Shown one piece after another: positions 10,755-24,300 of a stretch of DNA of 64,000 nt. The stretch is from NCBI GenBank assembly GCA_036852015.1, contig JAANDG010000006.1, positions 496,001 to 560,000 of the forward strand. Reading direction: 5' to 3'. The notes beneath the pieces were generated by a model. It made no database searches, had not been told where the DNA came from, and saw nothing but the letters and a program-made list of their open reading frames with translations. Both the position numbers and the translations under genes were made by a program. Position 1 is the stretch's first letter, and every line of letters begins with the position of its first letter. Source of the stretch: Pelodera strongyloides (Eukaryota; Nematoda; Chromadorea; Rhabditida; Rhabditidae).

Positions 10755-13700
10755 TTTAAACTTGTGTTTTCGATTGTTGAACGCTTTGTTTTCCAATGAC
10801 ATGACGTCGCTTTGAACAAACAAAGTATGGTTTCTCTTAAAATATCGTAAGATTAATATGTACGGAACGTACAAACATTGAAATAAAAGAGGAAACTGGG
10901 GGAAAAAAAGGAAAAAAAAACTTTGAAATTTGTAATAAAAACATTAGAAAAATGCTGATCAACATGCTTGGGCTTATGTAATATGTTTTAAGTCACCCTG
11001 ATGACATGCTCATACGAAAAATAAGTGGATATTCGTCAATTTCGCAATTCTTTCAAAATCAAACAGTACATGAGCGCACTATACATGAATCGGCTTTCAT
11101 TCCATGGATGAAAGAGGTGCGGTTTTCTTAAGAGGCTCTTGAATCGGTTTAAGTAGCCGACCTTCAAACCAAATCTCAGTTAGCAAAGTGGAACTGCATG
11201 TGTTATCTATCAGCGAGAATCGGTGCTCATTTTTCATAATCTTGCTTGTAAGGGCTTGTATGTGCGTATTCAAATGATCACTTTTTGTAAAACATTAGCC
11301 GAGGTCTATTTTGGCGGACTTCTTTTTATCTGAAACGACTGCTGATTTGCATATGGGTTGCGGATAGACCTGCATCCCACTCCGAAACGTGCTTAGACCG
11401 GCTCCCGTCCGTAACTTAACAAAAAAAGTTGTCTCCAGTGATGGAACTCATTTCTCTAAGAACCACCAGGCAACCATAGCGAGAAGATGCAAATTTTCAT
11501 AACAAATCCTAATAAATTAGCGTGCGGCCACAAAATAGAACATACGTCAAAGCATCATTGATTTCAAGAGGCAATTGATTACAGCAATTAATAAATATTT
11601 GACCTTAATCTTATGGAATGAGATTTTATCCACTATATCGTTTATATGTCTTCCCAACCCGACTGATCCTTGGTGTTAGTTATCACCTGTAAGATCTGCT
11701 CCCCGTGGAGCGCTAACTCCTCCGTATCCCATATACGGTGAGTTGTAATACGCCAAACAATTCGCATCGGCAACATTATGCACAGTGAATCCTGTGTATT
11801 AGTTCACATTTTTGAAGTTTTCATTAAATTTTGCATTTACATCGCATACAACGTTGCTATTTTTATCGTCGGCATTCCTCGTCGTCTTTCAATATCTTTG
11901 GCATAAATAGATCGTGGTTTCATTTGATGTCAATTTTTTTGTTCAGAACACATTAATAAGACACATTAATTCAGAACACATTAATAAGCTTTTCTGAAAG
12001 TATAAAAACCCCGTCAAGACAAGAAAAAGCCATTATGTCTAGTGTATATTGTGTCTTAAGTTGGCAGATAAACAAGAAAATGCCGCAATGCAGATCCCTC
12101 CCTATTACTAACTTCTGATAGTCGACGTCGTACGATGGTGAGGGGGTAGTGTGGTGCGTGCCTGCTCCTTATTGTTAATCTTCTTCTTCGCCCCACCTCA
12201 AGCAACCATGGTCAAACATACCCTTTTGGCCAGTTGGAGCACACAACCATTCTCCTTCCACTTTATTTTAAGTATACACTATTGTGGAACTGAAATACCA
12301 ACATCATGTTGTTATTCTTTTATCGTTTTACTCAAAAAGGGCAACATCTAGACGTTACACGGTGACTTTATTGAAACTCGTTAGAGGCTTAAGACAATAG
12401 TTTTCCATATGTTTCTTTTTGGATCTCGTCTTTGCATCTCGTCCATGTATGTTGTGTAGCACACATAAATTTGAATTATATTTGTGCTCTTTTATTTGAA
12501 TGTTCTTCTTTCCCACGAGTGTTCCGAAAAACATTCAATAAAATCCCATCATCCGCTCTGGATATCGACTCTCATTTTATAAAGCAAACAAACACGGCCG
12601 TGTTTAGCAATTCAACTGCCAGGTGTGCCATTTAACGTTAAACCCTGTTTCCAGAAGCTTTAAAAATTTTTTACAGGCGTACAGTTATTCAACTATAAAC
12701 GTCATCAGACGGCATCCACAAACAAACGGGTATATCACATTAGCATGTGTATCCTGGATGCATTAGCTTCAGCATGCTAATCAAGGGTTGTGCAAATAAG
12801 CATTCTCTCTATATGTTTCGGATGGCGAACGCGCAGCTCAGAGTTACGCCAGAACAAGCGTGTACACATAGCCTTTCGGTACAACCCACCCACCCGCTTA
12901 AATATTTCCAAGAGAGCATCTCTTTCTACGACTTTTAATTCACTTCCACGCTCTGAATTACAGATTGCTTCAGAAGTTTTTTTCTAAATACATCATGCAA
13001 GTTTACATACATTTCCGAATAAGCATAATTTGTTGCCATCTTGCTCAGAAAAAGAGTTATAGAGTGCTTACAGGCATACTTATAGAGAATTAACTGCAGT
13101 CCGAAATACTGCATTTTTTCCGCTTTTTGAAACACTGCTTGTATCACAAGCTGAAAGTTTCTATTTACTTTTCTTAACGGCTTTTCTCACTTTCCGGGCT
13201 GAATGTTTCTCGCCTAGAGGCACGATTGTTTTTGTGCCAGTTCTTAGCATACTAAACTGTAGAAATGCTCAGTATCATTAAATGGTATTTTGCTGCGACT
13301 CACTAATCGAGAGTAATTTCGCAGCCTCCTGTGACCCCATTATGGGTATGCATATATGAATACGGGCACGGGAAAATATACTTGGGATACTGCCAGAAAA
13401 CACAAGTCGCGCGGGAATTCAAATGCGGGTGTTTTGAATGAGAGGCCGTTCCTGCCGATATGTAGATGGGGTGCATCACTACGCAATGAATGCCATTAGC
13501 ATATTGGACGGGCGAGTATTTCCATTTAGTAAACTATTAAGATCACGTCGAATACCTTTCTCCATGTTTGACCAAGTTGACGCTTTAGATTGTATGAAGA
13601 TTTAGATTGTATGCAGATTCATCCTTCTAAACCTTTGAAGTTAATCACTGCTCTTATCCAAATGTTCAGTGTAATTTTTTGTTAAATTCCATTGTAGAAA

Positions 13701-14791
13701 CTATTTTAAAAATCCTGCGTTCCAAGTTTTATATCTTCCCGACTGTTTGTTTCTTTCCCTTGATAAGACAATATGAATACACGACACTCCGCTGTACGAT
13801 TTGTGTGTTTGCACTTTTTTGAAAACGTTAATCAAGGTTATTATCGATTTTTTTCTCATTTTTGTTTCGTTATCTATTTTACGAAACTAGTTGATGCGAA
13901 ATTTCTTGATGCTCCTCTAGTACTAATTAGCATATTACCGCTTACTGCCTTCCGATAGTGAATCATGTGTGTATACATGTGTTTTTCACAAGTGCTAGCC
14001 TTAATTATGAGTCATCAGTAGACATACCAGGTTTATCAACCTTGTCTTTGCAGTCTCTGATAAGCTCTTAGTTCAAAAGTATGCCTCCCACATTTTTTGT
14101 GTCAAATTCCTTCCCCCGTTTTAAATAATACTTTCAGTTTACACACTGCGGAACGTCCACACAAACTATTAATTTGGTATTATATGTTCCTGTGGTTATT
14201 CTATGCTCCATTGACAAATTGAAAGCGTTGTTTATTTCCACCTTCCGTCCCTTCGTGTAATTTCCTCCTGTCAGTTTCGAAGTTTTTACTTCCGATATCA
14301 TTGTCAAACCCTTCGAATGCACGAAGTGTTCAACCCTCTCGCTCCCAGTCTTTCAGTCTTCTGCAATTGTCTGATAAACCCTTTCCGCGGTACCTACACA
14401 GAAGAGGTGTTCAAACGGGTGATGCTAATATGATGTCGCTGTTCCTATTTCTGGCACGAAAAGCCCATGTGTATCCCTCGCTGTTTGTTGGCCTCCGTCG
14501 CGTACTACCTGCTGGCTGTGCGCGGTGGGTTTGTTTGCAATTGGGACCAGTGTTTTTTTCGCACGGACAGGACCCATGTTCTTCTCGCCCAACTATCTAA
14601 GACAAGCCCTAGCACCATACAAGACGCTACCTGATAGCTTTACCCGTGTTCGCTCTTTAAACATCTGCCTCTTTGAACAGCAACTTTTTGTAATATTGTT
14701 ACAACTGTTTCTGTTACAATTTTGTTTACCGCTTTTCACTATTTGACAATTTCAACTCGACTAGCTTAAGGATGTCCGTGCTACCCTGTTT
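10755..14791. other. Intergenic region downstream of flp-32
   Basis: About 4 kb of AT-rich DNA. I found no convincing coding exon or RNA gene. The only local structure noted is a 19-bp direct repeat (11942-11960 and 11970-11988, TTCAGAACACATTAATAAG). Confidence 0.45.
11942..11988. repeat. Short direct repeat, 19 bp twice at 28-bp spacing
   Basis: TTCAGAACACATTAATAAG occurs at 11942-11960 and again at 11970-11988, separated by ACACATTAA, which shares the ACATTAA core. It looks like a slippage-type duplication with no sign of function. Confidence 0.7.
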
Positions 14792-14793
14792 TA

Positions 14794-15196
14794 AAGGGAC
14801 GCTGTTACCTTCCCTTTTGTATACTTTGTGTTTATATTGTCTGAATAATAAATATAACATGGTATTGGAAAATTTATTTTGCAGGAAATGAGCCATCACC
14901 GAGTAAAATGGTGACGAAAAATAGTGTTCCTAGACCAATATTCACCATAACCCTGATCACAATTGTCCCATATGGTCATGCTAATAATGCGGACTAAACT
15001 TTTTTAATTTATGGCATATCTCGCGGGCACGTAAAAAAATAGGCTTACTGTGGTGCTTACTATGCGGCTTGGGGCCACTGTTTTTCATCTGTGAATTTCT
15101 CATTGAAATCAGCTTTTTATTTCTGTCCGCACTATGTTCTGCATATTATTCAGATAATATAAATACATAAAGGAACAAAAGGTGACCGCGTCCCTT
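14794..15196. mobile_element. MITE family A, complete copy (403 bp, long TIRs, TA flanks)
   Basis: The left end starts AAGGGACGCTGTTACC and the right end, read inverted, AAGGGACGCGGTCACC. The two arms stay similar for about 70 bp, including a shared TATTRTCTGAATAATA segment. Both ends are flanked by TA (14792-14793 and 15197-15198), the target duplication of Tc1/mariner-type transposons. There is no coding capacity, so this is a non-autonomous miniature inverted-repeat element. A second copy starts at 63830. Confidence 0.8.
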
Positions 15197-15198
15197 TA

Positions 15199-16782
15199 GG
15201 AAGCGATTTTACTGTATTTTCCGGATGTTCTGCAAAGCACCTATGGTTAGGTATCCATTTGAGTGCTCTAGGACAGGAAATTCTGTACGTTTTAACTGAC
15301 TTTGTAAGTTTTTTGCTGTATGCATGCGTAGCGCTGCGACGGATTTGTTGATACGAACATATTATTTCACGGTAGTGCTCTGCAATGCTGAATGTGTATG
15401 TCTTCTGCGTATCCCATTGACGTCATCTATTTATATTCTTCATGTTACGTGACACATCTCATTATCTCATTTTGATTCGCACCTCGCCCATAATAAAAAA
15501 AGACTACTTTGAAATCACAGCTCACATGTAGTAGGCTTGATCAGACTTGAGATGGGTTATTATGAACCTGATAACAGTTTCCTATCAGCAATCATTATTT
15601 ACCATCCAATTTGCGGTTAATCAGCTGATATTGGCTTGTTTTTCACAATTTCTTATTTCCGATGAGTCGTTTTCAATATCTAACGTTTAAATGCATTTGC
15701 TAGTAAATAAAAGTACCAATTCGGACCGAATCCTTGAGAAGGACCTTATTATAAATACATTTCCTAAATAACGTTAGTTTATAGTTGATCTTAATTGTTT
15801 GTCAAATTATTCAGTTCCCCTACCAAAATCATTTAATTCGGACGTTCTTTGCCCTTACTAATATGGCGCCTTAATTTCCTTATCCGATTCTTTACTCATT
15901 TTCAATTATCATTTCCGCTGTGAATTTTGTTTTGATAATAATGTTGACCGACTAATTTCCCGTCACATTAATATCTTTTTTTATGCTTTCATTTTATTTG
16001 ACGGCACACACAACTGCCTTCTTGTTCCACTCGAAAACAATATGAACATACTGTAGAAAAATAGACTATTTTTTTACCTAGCACGAGTTTATTGTGAATT
16101 GGCAAAAAAATTTCAGTCGTTATTTCTTTTCTTTCTTGGACATTTTCGAATCGAGTGGTCTAGTTTAATTTCGTTCCCCCTATTTTGGATTGCACTTTTT
16201 AAGTAGTTGTTTTCACTGTCTATCTACGAAGTCTAACGCTTAGTACTGTAGCAAACTGATTAATGCACTACGACGTAGCATATTCGGTGCTTCGTCCATT
16301 AGAAACACATAAACTCAATGTTTTCGAATACTCCGACACGACCCCTCTAATTAACAGCCAGTTCTGAGATTTTATTTGACTTTTATTGTGCCTGCGCCAT
16401 ATGCAATGCGAAACTTATCACTTTCAACTAAAACCTTCGTTGTTAACAAATGCTGCGAAGAAAAATGTCAATTACGACTTTGCATCAATTGAAGAAAAAC
16501 CTTTAGTAACGAACATCTGTTCTCCCTTTCGCGGCATTCTCACCCTAACGTAAAATGCCTACATCTGCAACTTATCTGCACTATAAACATGTACGTGATA
16601 CAAAAATAATCACTGTCCTTACTTACTGTGATAATTATCAAACTGATTGAGACGGTTTATTTCTCGTTTTTGTGTTACTTGGACTATTTTTGGGTGAATT
16701 TATCAACTTTGTTTTTGTCCTCAGATTATCAATTGGAGAAAGAAAAACTGTGGGGATCTTTGTATTACGAAACCGTTCAGAG
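15199..16782. other. Intergenic region upstream of sdpn-1
   Basis: About 1.6 kb of AT-rich DNA between the MITE and the syndapin start codon; it presumably carries the sdpn-1 promoter. Possible leader acceptors are TCCTCAG ending at 16724 and GTTCAG ending at 16780. The latter is only 2 nt before the ATG. No other feature was recognised. Confidence 0.45.
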
Positions 16783-19700
16783 ATGTCAACGTACGATGTG
16801 CATGAGCTGGGTGCCGGCTTCTGGGAGTTGGGCAACTACAGACATAATGTGTGTTCACTTATTTGTTTATAGCTTTTAGCCATTTCAATGTGCAGTCTGT
16901 TGTATATTGAAATATTGAAACGTTTATGTGCAGTGAGTAAAAGAGTGGATGCGGGTAATACATAAATTACACTTATGGTTAATGTGGTTTCCATGCATGG
17001 CCGAGTATAGAAAACTACCATATTTTGGAACTCCACGAGAATATTTGCAGCAGCAGTAGGCGCGGGGCCATTTTTTCAAGACAGGCATCTCTTCGTTTTA
17101 TTTATAGCATGGCGCGTTTTCAATAATGCTGATAAATTTGAAAGATGTCGTCAAAAATTACGGTAGATTGGCCACGCGAAGTGGCTGTTTGAGAGTTTGA
17201 TCTTGGAAGGAAAACGCACGTTTTTGGCATACATGGAAACCCCATAATATTCTGATTCGAACCAAAAGTCTTTTTACAATCAACGAGAGCCTACAAATCT
17301 GCGCTAATTGCGTGATTTTGAACTCCACAAAATTTGTCATAACTTCAGGTAAAACGAATAAAGGAAGGCACAGAGCAGTTAGACGACTTCTCAAAAATGT
17401 GCAAGGAGAGGGCAGAGATTGAGGGAAAATACGCAAGAACTCTGCAGGTTTGTGACTTACTAATCAATAACTATTCATCAATCATTTTATGGTGTTTTCG
17501 AATGTCAACACTAGATGAGGCCTAAGCCCGCCCTACAAAAGAAGCATAGACACTCGTCGTTGGTTTTTTTCGAAGTTATTTTTTAAGGTATTTCACGAAC
17601 GCTGGTCGGCACATTTTGACAAATCGATGATGGATAACTCCGTGAGGACAGCTCTTCTACAGACAATTAACGAAAGCGAGGCTGTTTCCATCCAACATTC
17701 TCGACTGCGAGAAAGACTTCTTGATGAGGTACAAAGCCTTAACCTTAGCATTTTTCGTAATGATATAGACACAGTTGGCTGTCCTTCGATTATTTTGTTT
17801 AATCATTTGTTTCCAACACGTGAATTTTATTTTAGATAGTGACTACTCTGGCCCTATTTCGCAAAGAAAATCATCACCCGTCTGCCTTCAGATCTCCAAA
17901 GGAAATCAGAGAAATAGAGGAAGGATTTGAGAAGGTAGTTAAAATCTGCAGTTTCGTGTTTCGTTTTGCCCGTTGCAGTTTATTATGCCAGTATTTTTCT
18001 TGAAAAGAGATGTTTCGAGGATACTCGACGTGTTGCACGCGAGGAATGACAAAAATAAAGATTCAAATCTTTGAGGCCCAACGCCAGTGGAAGAAACTTC
18101 ACGAAAAGGCGGAATCAGCGAGAAAGGCCTACTACAATGCCTGCAGGCAAGCGAGGAGTGCTGGTGTATTGCTAGCGAATGCCAATAGCGATACATCTGT
18201 TTCGCCAGACAACGCCGCTAAGTTGAAGGTTCGTGCGAGAAATGAAGACACGTATTATTTTCGCATTTGTCCGGCTCAAGCCGCTGGCATTTAAATGCGT
18301 TCAAATATGAAATACGTAAACCGTTGGTTTTTCTTCAGGAACGACATGAAAAAGCTCAAGACGAGTCAAATAAACTAAGGATTGCATATGAAGGACACAT
18401 CAAGGAGATGACCACTTACAAGGTTAGTCACTTTCCGGACCTTTATCTGGTTACATAATATACTTAGAATATAAACACGTCCGTTACTAAAACACCGTAC
18501 TTCAGGCTCCTTACATGGAAAACATGTCCTTCGTTTTCGCAAAATGCCAGGAAATGGAACTAAAACGTCAGAAGTTCTTCATTGAAATGATTCGTGGTGT
18601 CCAGCAAGTGCTAGTTGATCTGGCGAGGAGTCAAAAGTATGTTTTTATTCCTTTCAATTGCAATTGCAGATTTAGAATGAAAAAAAAAACACTCTTACAT
18701 CAGATCGCTTTCGGGCGTTTCAGAGTTAATGAAGCATTATGCCACTCTGGAAAAAAGTTTGTCTTCATATCTCTTATGAAACCTAAACAAACTTAAACCT
18801 AAACTCTTTTCGAAAATGCGCCTCCTTTCTTCATTTGAATTAAATTATGCTTCTACATTTACCTATTCTCTGTAGATGCGATCAAATGCATGCCACACTG
18901 GAGAGTACGATACGTCAGACGGACGAAGGCACTTTGAGGGCCGACCTTCAACGATGGTCACAGATTTATGGAGTGGATGCGCCATCCAACTGGCCAAGCT
19001 TTGAGGTTTGTATCAAACTATGCTAATGGAAGTGAGCGTCAAAGTGCAAAGAAGAACGTTGGATAAGTTATGGGACTATACCATGCTGATGTCACATGTA
19101 ATCGGATCAAACATAAGTGTGTAATATTTAGGAATATCGGCCAGAGATGCGACAGATCGGTTCACGAAAGGATTCGGCAAAAGACAACGGTGGAGTTGTG
19201 TTGACAAGGCAAATTATCAGAAGTGAGGAGGCTGCAGTGCCACCTTCAGGGTCGAGCAATGCCTCCGAGAACGGAAAGGTTAATAATCATTGAATTAATG
19301 ATCGACTAGTGTTTGCGTTCTTAATTTAGCCTTTTTGCTTACGTATATTCAAACTGCGGAAATTTGCATTTTTTTTAGAGTAGCGATTCCGATACGAACA
19401 CGTTTGATTCCCACAAAATCGGACACCGCGGAAAGGTTTGTGTGATCGTATTTAAACAAGCGCACTATTGTAGTTTTGTTAAAGCGAAATACCACCCGCT
19501 TTGGGGTTTTTTCACCAAAAATAGTTTGAAAAAAGTTATAAACGAAAATAAACATAAAAACACAAACAAATAAGTGCATCTTGCACAAAAATGTACTCAA
19601 ACAACCATATTTTGCGATTTTGTATGGGAAAATTCGCTTCAGGCGATTTGCCGATTTTAATACTAGCACGGCCCTGGAAAAATCGAGGGATGGCCTTTTC

Positions 19701-20511
19701 AAATTATCACGCACTCCGCAGCATCCAAATGACGAAATGTTGACAAAATATTTTGAATTTGGCTAGTAAAAGTCCAAAAAGACACGGTTTGAAAACGGTG
19801 GTCAACGCACGGTTGTTTACTCCTCCTCTTTTTGTATTTTTTTGTTGAGACCGACCGGTAATTCGCTTTAATAGCTCGGACTGTTCTATGTGCTATGCTC
19901 TTTTCACACTACGCTCAGTTTCAGTCTGTATCAAGCGTCGGATCGGCAAGCAAGCCATGGGAACCAACACACTCACCACCCTCAGTTCGAACTCCTGATT
20001 CAGAAAAGTTTTCGGCATTTGATGACGACGCTTCTACAACACAACGGGTGAGTGAGCTAGACCACATATGTTATATGAAAACCTGAATTACAACAGTTAC
20101 AAAGGGTTGTTTGAGTTTTTCTCTCGTAGATTTTATTGAGTTAAAATTATTCCAATTTTAGTCCACGTTCGCCACAGTTCTCTACGACTACTCTCCGATT
20201 GAAGGCGACGAAATTGCCTTGACAAAAGGTGATTACTATCTCTTCAAGCTTTCCATATTTGTGTGTATGTATTGCTTTAAATTCTACTAATTTTCCATGT
20301 CAAATCTCGAACACCTCGAAGATCTGTTAATGTCGTTATGTATTATTTGCTAATGGGGGAAATTACGTCTCTTTTATTATCTTATTCATATTGCATTAAT
20401 TTAGGAGAAACTATTGAAGTGCTATCTGCTCCTGATTCCCTTGGATGGTGTACAGGAAGAAAAAATGGCCTTACCGGCCTATTTCCGGCCAGTTATGCCA
20501 AAGTTGTCTAA
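16783..20511 (+). CDS. sdpn-1: Syndapin/PACSIN: F-BAR plus SH3 endocytic membrane-remodelling protein
   Basis: Thirteen exons: 16783-16848, 17349-17447, 17588-17728, 17836-17934, 18076-18228, 18339-18422, 18506-18636, 18876-19005, 19132-19278, 19379-19435, 19925-20047, 20162-20228, 20405-20511. They encode 467 residues with every phase matching, close to the length of vertebrate PACSINs. Residues 13-22 (FWELGNYRHN) then VKRI match the PACSIN N-terminus. The F-BAR domain runs to about residue 300 and ends with the family signature NWPSFE. A Ser-rich linker follows (about 302-410). The SH3 domain (about 413-467) has VLYDYSP, a GWCTG loop and GLFPASYAKVV. The family binds curved membranes and links dynamin and N-WASP in endocytosis and recycling. 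I see no NPF motif of the EHD-binding kind. Exon 11 could alternatively start at 19919. Complete, with no defect. Confidence 0.95.
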
Positions 20512-21783
20512 ACTATCGTCAAAAGGACAATATTTCCCACTGGAAATTAACCATTCACTCCGCCGACTTAAGCCTCATACGCTTCCCTCTTGTTCAATAC
20601 GCAGAAACTAGTGACTACTAATAGGTAATTTTACGGTTTAGATACACATTGCTTGACCGCGTTATGCTTATATTGAATCAGAGAATTGTTTACAAAGGAT
20701 ATTAAATTTGCAATTGAAAAAAGGATCTCTTTCTTAACGTAATACTTTTCCCAAATATATGCTTAATACGCCAGATGTAACGTCATATCGTTTGTAGTAA
20801 TACATATCATTTTTTATCAGCCCCACATTAGTGGTGGTCAACCTTTTTGCTTATTATCTAGCCCAGATTCACATGCATAGGGGTATTCGTGCGGTAGAAT
20901 AGGCACACCGGCAAAGATGGCTTGTACTCGCACGAAAGGAGAGTAACCGAAGCCTCAACCTAAGGTATAGTCTACTGTTCCGGCAAAAGCATTTCTTTCT
21001 TAATTCAGTAGCACACATCGCCAGCCCTTGTGGGCGACCAAAATGTACGTGGACAACAAGCTTCACTTTGACATTCATATCCCTATGCACAAGTGTCCGG
21101 CATACTAATAATCAACAGAAGAATATACATATAATCCCATTTTTCCTGGTGATCCGATTGCAGCTATTGTATGCGACCTCTGTTTTGTACGTGCCTTTTT
21201 CCTTTCTGCAGTCAGTTCCTACTAAACACATTCCGTTTATATGCAACAACTTCCCCAACATAGAAACAATTTTTATGGCGTTATATTTGCACTATCCTTG
21301 AAACCGCCTGGTATGTAGTTTTCTTAGTCGTTTGTCACGACTATTTTGAATATATAGTATCTCTCGGTTTGAACAGATATCTATTAGCATATGTATTTAT
21401 TATAACGTGAACGTTTTGTGTCGTCTATCACATTAAAGTTTTTCACATCACTCGCTACTTTTCAATAAATTGGCAGACCCTACAGAAAAAGGTAGGGTGT
21501 TGAAATTGGGCGAAAAGGTTTCGACAAAAGTGTACACTGAAAAATTCGATCTTATCTTTTGGATTTTTCTTATAACGTACAATAAAGGCAATTGAAGGCG
21601 CGTTCGAGTTGGGAAAAGTGTGAAGAATTCCGGAACAGTTGGGTTCGAGATGGAAATTCAAGAAAAAGCCAAAGTGAGAGACAACAGACATACATAGCTG
21701 AATATCGTACTTTAAAGCAGAGCTTTTGGTGCGAAGGCAAATGCGTTTTTACCTAGAAACAAGACACAACTTTGGATTGCAAC
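20512..21783. other. sdpn-1 3' region and convergent intergenic DNA
   Basis: AT-rich sequence between the convergent sdpn-1 and unk genes. ATTAAA near 20700 could serve as the sdpn-1 polyadenylation signal. No coding exon was recognised. Confidence 0.4.
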
Positions 21784-22243
21784 TGCGCTGCGCACCGCGT
21801 ACTCAGCCGCGTTCGAGACCTCTTTTTGGTGCATTGTGCGGCGGGGCTGAGGGCGCGCGCGCTGCTGGCCGGGGATGCGATGCGCGCGTGGTTGGCTGAG
21901 GGCGCGCTCGTTTCTGGCCGGGGATGCCATGCGCGCTTGGCCATCCCAGGCAAAAATAAAAAAAAGTTAAGCAGACAGACAGACAACCTCGACCGACATA
22001 TTGATTTGCCACGAATTTCACAAGACAAATGCCGAACCTGTTACTTTCACAAAGTATGATATCCAACCAGCGGCGCCTTAACAGTGGACCTCTCGGCCAT
22101 AGCGCGCATGTCAAAAAGATATGGCGGTGGCAGTGGATAAGATAGGGAATCGAAATTACGAGGTGCGCTGCGCGGCTGAATGGAACTGCGCATATGGCTA
22201 CGCTATTCCATTTTGCGCGGCTGTGTGCGCGGCGCGGTGCGCA
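21784..22243. repeat. GC-rich island flanked by imperfect inverted repeats
   Basis: TGCGCTGCGCACCGCG...CAGCCGCG at 21784-21812 is matched inverted at about 22215-22243. The enclosed 460 bp is strikingly GC- and CpG-rich against AT-rich flanks, and other GCGCTGCGCGGCTG words recur inside. Many reading frames stay open here simply because of composition. It may be a GC-rich repeat element or insertion; no coding function is claimed. Confidence 0.5.
21846..21943. repeat. Tandem duplication of a 49-bp GC-rich unit
   Basis: Two adjacent units begin GCTGAGGGCGCGC at 21846 and 21895. Both contain CTGGCCGGGGATGC and ATGCGCGC in the same order and differ at a few bases. Confidence 0.75.
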
Positions 22244-22329
22244 CCCGAGAAAGCATAATAAAAGTGTGTAAAATACAAACAAAATTGTAGCATAATAAAA
22301 ATCACAAATGTGGGTAACATTATTCATTT

Positions 22330-22335
22330 TTTATT
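22330..22335 (-). terminator. Possible distal polyadenylation signal for unk
   Basis: This is the first minus-strand AATAAA I can find downstream of the unk stop codon at 24301, about 2 kb away. A long AT-rich 3' untranslated region would be needed to reach it, so a non-canonical nearer signal is also possible. Confidence 0.25.
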
Positions 22336-24095
22336 GAACCGGAAAGGGATATATAAATAATAGCCGCATATAATCACGTAAACTAAACAAACAAAAAACA
22401 ATGTTTAGAAAAACTAATACAGTTACCGGGACTACTCTGCTGAAGCCGTACTAAAGTTGATGTAACGTAATAACTAAAGTAATAACAAACGAAAAGGGTT
22501 GTTGGTGAATGTAGCTGTCATCTTGGAAAGGAGGTAAGTTGTAAGGAAAGCGGAATCATATTACGGTGTGGATTTAAGGGTTGTGTATGCACTTCCCGTT
22601 GCTACTGGATAACTTATGAACTACGAAAGTGAACGTTGAACAAATTTGTTCCAATAGCAATGTGTGGGGCATGCAGCACACAAAACAAACAGAACCTATC
22701 AATTATTCTTTACAAGCAAACAATATTTGTATATCTTACGAAGACAGAAATGGTTTTAACACGATTGTTTAACTAGCATTGCAAACGATCCTCTTGCGTC
22801 TACTACTAGCAGTCAGCGTGAAGACATTCAACATTGTTCTAGAATTTCATAGAAATAATTCAGAAAAGCACTCATTACCGTATGATTTACAATTTCACCA
22901 TAAGATGTCTACAAGGCTCACCAAAACACAACAAACAAAAATCATTGTCTAGAATTAAACTTAGAAATAACAGAAAAACCCTATTTCAATAATATATGAA
23001 GCCTATGATCAAATTGGAAATTCTTTGTATTATTTTAACAAATCAATCGTATGGAAAGGTTCCCCGTTGTCAAAAGAGAAAAGCTAACCGTGCCTATTTT
23101 CATAAGGTGATAGATAAAATACGCTACCAGCAAATCATTCAATCGTCAATAATCCATACAGAAGCCCGCGCACTGAGAGAATAAAAGTTAACCAAGAGGA
23201 GGGAAAACGTTGTTGCGAAAAAGGTTCGCGAGAATTATACGTTCTTTCAGTGCACGGGCTGTACTAATAAAAGAAGCAAGGTGGGACTCAAAAATACATC
23301 CAAAATTATCAGTAGCCCATTTTGCTTAAATAAAAACTTAATTCAAATTCACAGGAAGACAATCTCAAAATTCAAATTCACATGAAGAAAAAATTATATA
23401 AAAAAATGACAGTAGAGTATATCTGCATAAACAATTGCTTAATCTAACTGAACAAATATATGTTGATCTGCTAAATGGGTGGGTGAAAAGCTAAAAAATG
23501 AATTCTACCAGCTTTACTGCATATTCGTTGCAATTTCGATAATGTTATTTGGTTCCAGGTATGTTATATTCCGGGAACACTCCAGGAGTTCACAATTCAA
23601 ACATAATGATTATGTGGTTAGCCTAATAGCCTTGCGCAAAAATGGAAATAATAACCACTAACGATGTAATAGGTATAAGAGAAGACACTAAACAAAATAA
23701 ACCTAAATATGCTATAGCTAAAGGCTAATTTACACTTGAGTAAACAAATAAATATAAAACGCTAATAAACTATGATAGAAAACAATATACATGCGTGCAT
23801 CAGGTTTTTTCACAGGAATTAATATTCTAGAATACTATTCAAACAAAACATCTATACTTTATACAAACAAACAAGAATATCGGCGAGCATAATGCTAAGT
23901 GTAGACAAAAAAAAATTAGGAAACGAAGACATAGAAAAGATAATGTGGCTATAAAATTCAAAAATCAATAAAATACTTTTATACATGCGGAAACCTGGAG
24001 TGCAGTTGTTCAAGAGCTTTACGAAGCAGTGCCTCCCTTTTATACATATAGCTCACTGTCAGTAACAAATTCTAAACAACAACACACATGTGTGC
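22336..24095. other. AT-rich region 3' of unk
   Basis: Strongly A-rich on the plus strand (T-rich on the minus), which suits a long unk 3' untranslated region. No coding exon was supported. Confidence 0.4.
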
Positions 24096-24300
24096 TCATT
24101 TCCAAGCATCAAGGAAAGTTGGTGATATAACAGCAAGGGACGCTACGAGTGTCTCAGAATCAGGATCCAGCGTCGCACGATTCAGTATGTTCGTTGACAT
24201 AGGGCCTTGATATAAGGCACGTTCTTGCAAAGTGCCATAGGTTCCTGATGTGAAAACTTACCGCCCCGTTGATATTTCCAGACGTTCACGCAGATGCAGT

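Noticed and set aside
21712..22327. Several long overlapping ORFs on both strands in the GC-rich island
   Set aside because: Open frames in all directions are expected from the GC-rich repeat composition; there are no splice sites or familiar domains.
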